DNA from: Thermoplasmata archaeon
GTDB lineage: Archaea; Thermoplasmatota; Thermoplasmata; Lutacidiplasmatales; UBA184
NCBI GenBank assembly: GCA_030039715.1
Contig: JASHVA010000117.1
Span: forward strand, 1 to 8,521
Length of the DNA: 8,521 nt
Reading direction: 5' to 3'
Positions 4,654 through 8,521 of the stretch are shown piece after piece; positions within the stretch are counted from its first letter, which is position 1; each line of letters begins with the position of its first letter. Position numbers and translations under genes: made by a program. The notes beneath the pieces are model-generated. The model saw only the letters and a program-made list of their open reading frames with translations. It was not told where the DNA came from and ran no database searches.

Positions 4654-6603
4654 GTGGCTCCGGGACGCCGCCTCGCCGCGGTGATGTTCACGGATACCGT
4701 GGGGTTCACGGAGTCCACCCAGGCGGACGAAGGTCGAACGCTCGAGTTGCTCCGGCAGCAGGCCGAACTGATCCGGCCGGTGCTCGCCCTCCACCAGGGC
4801 CGGGAGATCAAGTCCACCGGGGACGGGTTTCTCGTGGAGTTCGATAGCTCCCTGAAGGCGGTGCAGTGCGCCGTCAACGTGCAACGCCGGATCTACGAGC
4901 GGAATTCCGAGGGCGGCCAGACCCCCATCCGCGTCCGTATCGGGGTCCATCTGGGGGACGTGGTCCAGAGCGGCACGGACATTCTCGGGGACGCGGTGAA
5001 CATCGCCGCCCGGATCGAACCCCTCGCCGAGCCGGGCGGAGTGTGCGTGTCCGGTGCGGTCTACGATCAGGTCCGGACCAAGATCGCCGACAGCTTCGAG
5101 AAGCTGCCTCCCAAGGCGTTGAAAGGGGTGGGGGTTCCGATCGACGTCTATCGGGTCGTCTTCCCCTGGCTGGGCAACGGCGGCGCCCGGACGCCGGACG
5201 ACGCTCGGTCCGCGGACCGGCACCGGATCGCGGTCCTACCGTTCGCCAACATCAGCCCGGACTCGGCCGACGAGTATTTCGCCGACGGACTGACCGAGGA
5301 GCTGATCGCGAACCTCTCCCTCGTACCGGGGCTGAAGGTCATCGCGCGCACGTCGGTCGTCGGGTACCGCAAAACGGAGAAGTCGGTCGCCACGATCGGA
5401 AAGGAGCTCGGGGTCGGCACGATCGTGGAAGGGAGCGTTCGGCGGGCGGCGAACCGGATCCGGGTCACCGTCCAAGTCATCGACGTGGCCTCGGAGGAAC
5501 ACATCTGGACCTCCAAGTACGACGACGACCTCAGCGACATCTTCGCGGTACAGGGGGACATCGCTTCGAAGGTCGCGACCGCTCTGCCCGGGGGTCTCCA
5601 TCGGGACGAGGGCCCCGCGCCGCGTCTCGGGGGACCAGCCGAGACGCAGGCCTACCTGCAGTACCTGCAAGGCCAGGCGTTGATGTGGAAGACGGACGAA
5701 GACTCGCTCCGGCGCTCGCTCGGCTTCTTCAAGAGCGCGCTCCAGTCCGACCCGACCTTTGCCCGCGCCTACGCCGGAATGTCGGCCTGCTACATCGGCC
5801 TGGCCTCGGAGGGATTCATGCTCTGGGTGGATGCGTGCAACCTCGGCCGGACGGCCGCCGAGAAGGCGATCGCCATGGACCCGGACCTCGCGGAAGGACA
5901 CGGTTGCCGGGCCGAGATCGCGTTCCTCGCCGACGAGCCCGCGGACGTGCTCGATCGCGAGGTCCGACGGGCCTTGGAGCTGAACCCGAACCTCGCCCAG
6001 GCCCACACCATCCTGGCGGCGCTCGCGGGATCGCTCGGCATCGCCGAGGCTTACGTGGCCGAGAACGAGGAAGCATACCGCCTGGACCCCCTCTCGCCGA
6101 TCACCATCCGAACGCTCGGGAACTCCTACTTCTTCTCGGGACGATTCGAGGAGGCGATCGCCCATTGGAAGAAGACCATGGACCTGGCTCCGCTCGACTC
6201 CTACCGGGGGCTCGCCGAGTACTCGATGCTCAAGCGGGACTTCGAGCAAGCCGAACTCATGGTGAAGGAGCTGGAGCGCCTGGCTCCGTCCGGCGATTAC
6301 GCGCTGCTGTGCCGGGGCTATCTGTCGGCGCTCCGGGGAGACCGGGCCGCCGCGCTGAGGATCATCGAACGACTCCAGGAGACCTCCCGCGAGGGATACG
6401 CCCGGACGTCTTCGGTCGGCTTCATTTACTTCGCCCTCGGCGACCTCGACCGTTTCTTCGACGTGATGTTCGCCACCGCCAAAGCGCACACGATGCAGGC
6501 CGCCCGTATCCGCATGTCCCCGCTTCTCTCGGGCGCGCGGAGGGACTCTCGATTCGTCGCGCTCATGTCCACGTACGGCCGTCCCGTGCAGGCGCCCAAG
6601 TAG
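4654..6603 (+). CDS. Class III adenylyl cyclase with TolB-like and TPR domains, 649 aa
   Basis: Three parts are visible. Residues 5-170 form a class III nucleotide cyclase domain with every catalytic residue in place: metal ligands D14 (FTDTVGFT) and D57 (STGDGF), adenine-selecting K53 and D109, and transition-state N116 and R120 (GDAVNIAAR). This predicts conversion of ATP to cAMP. Residues 190-312 match the TolB/FlgO-like N-terminal region found in many bacterial cyclases and transcription regulators (IAVLPFANISPD, YFADGLTEELI, ARTSVVGYR, LGVGTIVEGSVRR, IWTSKYD). Residues 330-640 are TPR-like helix pairs with repeated A-x-x-x-DP/NP-x-x-A patterns, probably a protein-sensing scaffold. No membrane segment links the domains, so the protein is likely soluble. 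GTG 4654 is chosen because the conserved RRLAAVMFTD begins right after it; ATG 4684 would cut the first strand. A VOC-fold gene follows after 26 bases. No cAMP-binding protein is seen in the window. Confidence 0.93.
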   Translation: MAPGRRLAAVMFTDTVGFTESTQADEGRTLELLRQQAELIRPVLALHQGREIKSTGDGFLVEFDSSLKAVQCAVNVQRRIYERNSEGGQTPIRVRIGVHLGDVVQSGTDILGDAVNIAARIEPLAEPGGVCVSGAVYDQVRTKIADSFEKLPPKALKGVGVPIDVYRVVFPWLGNGGARTPDDARSADRHRIAVLPFANISPDSADEYFADGLTEELIANLSLVPGLKVIARTSVVGYRKTEKSVATIGKELGVGTIVEGSVRRAANRIRVTVQVIDVASEEHIWTSKYDDDLSDIFAVQGDIASKVATALPGGLHRDEGPAPRLGGPAETQAYLQYLQGQALMWKTDEDSLRRSLGFFKSALQSDPTFARAYAGMSACYIGLASEGFMLWVDACNLGRTAAEKAIAMDPDLAEGHGCRAEIAFLADEPADVLDREVRRALELNPNLAQAHTILAALAGSLGIAEAYVAENEEAYRLDPLSPITIRTLGNSYFFSGRFEEAIAHWKKTMDLAPLDSYRGLAEYSMLKRDFEQAELMVKELERLAPSGDYALLCRGYLSALRGDRAAALRIIERLQETSREGYARTSSVGFIYFALGDLDRFFDVMFATAKAHTMQAARIRMSPLLSGARRDSRFVALMSTYGRPVQAPK

Positions 6604-6629
6604 GTCGGGGGCTCGGGGCCGGGAGCACG

Positions 6630-7094
6630 ATGCCGCTTCACTACGTGGGGATTCGCGTGACCGACCTGCGTCGCTCGCTCGCGTTCTACCGACGTGCTCT
6701 CGGGCTCCGCGTAGCGATCCGAGGGGATTTCCGGAAGATGGGCCGGGGAATCTGGGTGGGGCTGAAGGATCCGAAGAGCGGCGTCATGCTCGAGCTCAAC
6801 TGGTATCCCAAGGGTTCGGAATTCGCGACCCGGTTCGTCCCGGGCGAGAGTCTCGATCACATCGGAGTGCTCCTCGGAGCGGTCGGGCCGAAGAAGCTCG
6901 CGACGGAGTACGACCGCCTGATCCGCGCCGGGGCCCGCCCGACGGGGATCACTCCCGTGACCACGCACGGCTGGGCCGCCTACGTAACCGACCCGGACGG
7001 GAACTGGATCGAGCTTTTCCGGAAGCCCACCCGCGCCGAGTTGCGGAAGGAGCGCCGACCGCGGCGCCGACATGCGCCATCGTCCCGGACCTAG
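6630..7094 (+). CDS. Glyoxalase/VOC superfamily protein, 154 aa
   Basis: A single-chain VOC fold with two beta-alpha-beta-beta-beta modules. The glyoxalase I-like metal ligand set appears present: H4 (PLHYVGIRV), E55 (VMLELNWY), H77 (LDHIGVLL) and E128 (NWIELF); the segment TDLRRSLAFYRRALGLRV and the closing YVTDPDGNWIELF are typical. It could be a lactoylglutathione lyase-like isomerase, a dioxygenase or an antibiotic-resistance type binding protein; the substrate cannot be told from sequence. The last 25 residues form a very basic tail (RKERRPRRR), an unusual extension for the family that could bind nucleic acid or acidic surfaces. ATG 6630 is preceded by GGGAG four bases upstream and lies 26 bases after the cyclase stop, so the two genes are probably cotranscribed. 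The open frame extends far upstream but that part is out of frame with the cyclase and not real. Confidence 0.88.
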   Translation: MPLHYVGIRVTDLRRSLAFYRRALGLRVAIRGDFRKMGRGIWVGLKDPKSGVMLELNWYPKGSEFATRFVPGESLDHIGVLLGAVGPKKLATEYDRLIRAGARPTGITPVTTHGWAAYVTDPDGNWIELFRKPTRAELRKERRPRRRHAPSSRT

Positions 7095-7160
7095 CCCGAA
7101 AGGGTCGGCTGCATTGGAGGTTGCACCCGCTCCCGACGGTGCGGTCGCTCGGTCGGCTCG

Positions 7161-7191
7161 AGATATCGTCCGAGGACGAACTTAGATATCG
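7161..7191. promoter_or_regulatory. Repeat cluster and TATA-like box upstream of the RIO kinase gene
   Basis: The 261-base gap 7095-7355 holds no convincing gene. Within it, AGATATCG occurs twice (7161-7168 and 7184-7191), 23 bases apart, flanking a perfect 6+2+6 inverted repeat TCGTCC-GA-GGACGA (7166-7179). The second copy is part of CTTAGATATC (7181-7190), a reasonable archaeal TATA box that predicts initiation near 7213. That would leave an unusually long leader of about 140 bases before ATG 7356. The arrangement resembles a promoter with operator sites. Confidence 0.4.
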
Positions 7192-7355
7192 GGGCGCGCA
7201 TCCCCGGTCGGCCCGAGCGGCCGGGAGGTTCACGGGAAGATGCCAGCAGATGTGCTCGTCAGTTCACCGTGGACCGACCGAGCCCGCTGGTCCCGGCCTT
7301 CTGACGACCGCTTCTCCTCTTCTCCGAGCCTTCCGGCCTGGGCCAGGAACCAGGC

Positions 7356-8093
7356 ATGCCCAACGACGGGTATCTCGACGACAGCGTACACTGGAAGGTG
7401 CGCAACGGGTTGGTCGACTTCGCCGAGCCAACGCACAGCGAGGTAGCGGACGCCATCCTCGATTGCGGGCTGGCGACGGAAGTCGGTCAGAAGCTCGGAT
7501 CCGGCAAAGAAGCCGATGTCTATCTTTGCCGGGACGGGAAAATGCTGCGCGTCGTCAAGGTCTACCGTCAGTATCGAACGGCGCACAAGGGCGACCGGCG
7601 GATCAAGCTCGAGTCGATGGGTCAGCGAGCGTTGAGGGAATTCGACTTGCTGAGCTACGCCTGGCAGGGAGGGGCCCGTGTTCCCGAGCCGGGCCGACGC
7701 AACGAGAACATGTTCTCGATGCAGTACCTCGGCAACGCGACCACGGTCGCGCCGATGCTCCAGGACGCGGTCCTCGACCACCCCGAAGCCTTTCTGCAGC
7801 AGACCGTCGCGGGCGTGGAATCTCTCGCCGAGGCCGGCATCGTTCACTCCGACCTCAGCCCCTTCAACATCCTCGTGCACGAGGGCCTTCCCTGGTTCAT
7901 CGATCTCGCCGCCGGGATTCGCGTGGACCGACTCGGTAGTCCTCCCTGGGTCCGACTCAACGAGGCGATCCGCGCGCTCGAGCACGGGAGCGCGACCCTG
8001 GCCCGTTACTTCCGAAAGTACGCGCTGACCCTGGACACGGAGGAGATGATCCATCGCGTCCGGGCCAAGGTCGACCTCTACAGGCTAGAGTGA
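7356..8093 (+). CDS. RIO1-type atypical serine/threonine protein kinase, 245 aa
   Basis: A RIO family kinase close to the usual archaeal size. Visible elements: P-loop GSGKEADVY at 48-56, catalytic Lys K68 (RVVKVYR), the long RIO flexible-loop region at about 71-95, the YLG hinge at 124-126, catalytic loop HSDLSPFN at 164-171 with D166 and N171, and the metal-binding Asp D183 in FIDLAAG. RIO1 members normally read I-D-x-S-Q here; the Q is replaced by Ala, a deviation to note. In archaea and eukaryotes RIO1 acts in the cytoplasm in late maturation of the small ribosomal subunit, mainly through ATP hydrolysis. ATG 7356 is the only start, since an in-frame TGA lies at 7302 with no ATG/GTG between; AGGA seven bases upstream is a weak ribosome binding site. 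The common archaeal neighbour encoding aIF1A is not present upstream. This gene is the strongest sign of archaeal origin. Confidence 0.93.
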   Translation: MPNDGYLDDSVHWKVRNGLVDFAEPTHSEVADAILDCGLATEVGQKLGSGKEADVYLCRDGKMLRVVKVYRQYRTAHKGDRRIKLESMGQRALREFDLLSYAWQGGARVPEPGRRNENMFSMQYLGNATTVAPMLQDAVLDHPEAFLQQTVAGVESLAEAGIVHSDLSPFNILVHEGLPWFIDLAAGIRVDRLGSPPWVRLNEAIRALEHGSATLARYFRKYALTLDTEEMIHRVRAKVDLYRLE

Positions 8094-8126
8094 GCGGCCA
8101 AGCCCTGCTCGAGGTCCCGTCCGGAT

Positions 8127-8146
8127 CGGGGCGCCGCAATGCCCCG
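8127..8146 (+). terminator. Stem-loop 3' of the RIO kinase gene
   Basis: CGGGGC (8127-8132) pairs with GCCCCG (8141-8146) across an 8-base loop, 34 bases after the kinase stop. No T-rich tract follows, so it may be a 3' mRNA structure rather than a true terminator. The rest of the gap 8094-8267 shows no gene apart from the promoter of the next one. Confidence 0.25.
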
Positions 8147-8211
8147 TCGAATGTCGCGCCCGTGCGACGGCCCACGCCTTCGCGAGGGGGGTCCGGCCGT
8201 GCAGGATTGAC

Positions 8212-8237
8212 TTACTTTCGCCGATAGCCATAAGTAA
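8212..8237. promoter_or_regulatory. Inverted repeat overlapping the TATA box, candidate operator
   Basis: TTACTT (8212-8217) and AAGTAA (8232-8237) are perfect inverted half-sites with centres 20 bases apart, about two helical turns. The right half lies inside the TATA box of the following gene, so a bound dimer would block the TATA-binding protein. This is how a repressor, possibly a toxin-antitoxin type autoregulator, could act. Short AT-rich half-sites can arise by chance. Confidence 0.35.
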
Positions 8238-8241
8238 TATC
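8229..8241 (+). promoter_or_regulatory. TATA box of the zinc-ribbon nucleotidyltransferase gene
   Basis: CATAAGTAATATC is the clearest AT-rich island in the window. The AATAT part sits 28-32 bases upstream of ATG 8268, matching an archaeal promoter of a leaderless transcript; no Shine-Dalgarno sequence is seen before the ATG, in agreement. Confidence 0.65.
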
Positions 8242-8267
8242 CTTCCCAAATCCTACGACCGACTCCC

Positions 8268-8521
8268 ATGACGAAGCGACAGGTCCGGTACGCCCACTGT
8301 TACCGCTGCATCTACACGTGGCGCACGCGGAACCGCGTACCCCGTCTGTGCCCTCGCTGCAAGTCCGGCTACTGGAACGCTCCAAAGATCGAGCCGCTGA
8401 AACTGGGTCACGGCCTCGGGATGGATGAAATCCTTCTGCCGGTGCGCGGAAGGATCCTCGAGTTGGGTCGCAAATACGGAGCCGAGGACCTCCGCGTCTT
8501 CGGATCGGTGCGTCGCCGGGA
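8268..8521 (+). CDS. Zinc-ribbon plus MNT-type nucleotidyltransferase domain protein (3' end outside window)
   Basis: Eighty-four complete codons are visible. Residues 8-36 form a zinc ribbon with two CxxC knuckles (C11/C14 and C28/C31, in CYRC and CPRC), rich in Arg and aromatic residues. After a linker, a helix (about 52-70) leads to LRVFGSVRR, the start of the GS-x-R-R motif of minimal nucleotidyltransferases (the Pol-beta-like MNT fold). The following DxD metal motif lies beyond the window edge, so activity cannot be judged. MNT proteins are commonly antitoxins or AMP-transferring partners of HEPN proteins, while the ribbon could bind RNA, DNA or protein. Start at ATG 8268 is supported by the well-placed TATA box. 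The gene is cut by the window, not truncated by mutation as far as can be seen. Confidence 0.82.
   Translation, partial: MTKRQVRYAHCYRCIYTWRTRNRVPRLCPRCKSGYWNAPKIEPLKLGHGLGMDEILLPVRGRILELGRKYGAEDLRVFGSVRRR

Noticed and set aside
5236..6489. 417-residue minus-strand frame antisense to the cyclase
   Set aside because: Mirror frame of the TolB/TPR region with no independent domain evidence.
4866..6629. Long upstream extension of the VOC frame (742 residues in total)
   Set aside because: This part is an off-frame Arg/Gly/Pro-rich reading of the cyclase gene; the VOC domain begins exactly at ATG 6630 with its own ribosome binding site.
7240..7446. 68-residue frame in the RIO kinase leader
   Set aside because: Considered as a leader peptide, but it runs into the kinase gene out of frame and has no recognisable feature.
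7121..7939. 272-residue plus-strand frame over the RIO kinase leader and gene
   Set aside because: Ser/Arg/Pro-rich, overlaps the RIO kinase in another frame, no motif.
8094..8267. Possible tRNA or small RNA between the RIO kinase and nucleotidyltransferase genes
   Set aside because: Looked for a T-arm GGTTCGA-type sequence and cloverleaf pairing; none found beyond one isolated hairpin.
8078..8269. 63-residue minus-strand frame across the last intergenic region
   Set aside because: Spans the TATA box and terminator-like region of real genes and has no domain or promoter.

Overview
This is a GC-rich, densely coding window that most likely comes from an archaeon, possibly a high-GC member of the Thermoplasmata or a related euryarchaeal lineage. 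The case rests on a RIO1-type atypical protein kinase, on TATA-like AT islands about 26-33 bases upstream of several start codons (the pattern of leaderless archaeal transcripts), and on a zinc-ribbon/nucleotidyltransferase protein of a kind I associate with archaea. The lineage is inferred from gene content; no rRNA or tRNA is present to confirm it. Several other genes (class III cyclase-TolB-TPR, Fes-like esterase, glycosidase-like barrel, DUF998) look bacterial in family distribution, so past transfer into this genome is plausible.

Layout. Bases 1-378 hold the 3' end of an unrecognised + strand gene. It converges on a minus-strand gene (390-1007) for a small HExxH putative metalloprotein. 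After a divergent intergenic stretch comes a six-helix DUF998 membrane protein (1205-1888, +), whose stop codon interlocks with that of a two-helix small membrane protein (1885-2127, -). A central TATA-like element near 2153 could drive both that small gene and the + strand glycosidase-like TIM-barrel gene (2206-3243). The start codon of the barrel gene is embedded in three alternating 6-base inverted/direct repeats at exact 12-base spacing. The barrel gene converges on a Fes-like alpha/beta-hydrolase esterase (3302-4549, -).

The second half starts with a divergent promoter region (4550-4653) carrying a 15-base palindrome. It leads into a 649-residue adenylyl cyclase-TolB-like-TPR protein (4654-6603), followed 26 bases later by a glyoxalase/VOC-fold protein (6630-7094), probably in one operon. 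A 261-base non-coding stretch with repeats and a TATA-like box precedes the RIO kinase (7356-8093). The window ends inside a zinc-ribbon-MNT nucleotidyltransferase gene (8268 to edge) with a well-formed TATA box that overlaps an inverted repeat.

No CRISPR array, tRNA, rRNA, insertion sequence or clear attachment site was seen. The genes do not form one obvious pathway. The main functional themes are signalling (cAMP, RIO kinase), membrane proteins and hydrolases. The strongest leads are the start-codon hairpin switch at 2186-2218, the intact archaeal-context adenylyl cyclase fused to TolB/TPR, and the operator-like palindromes next to TATA boxes.
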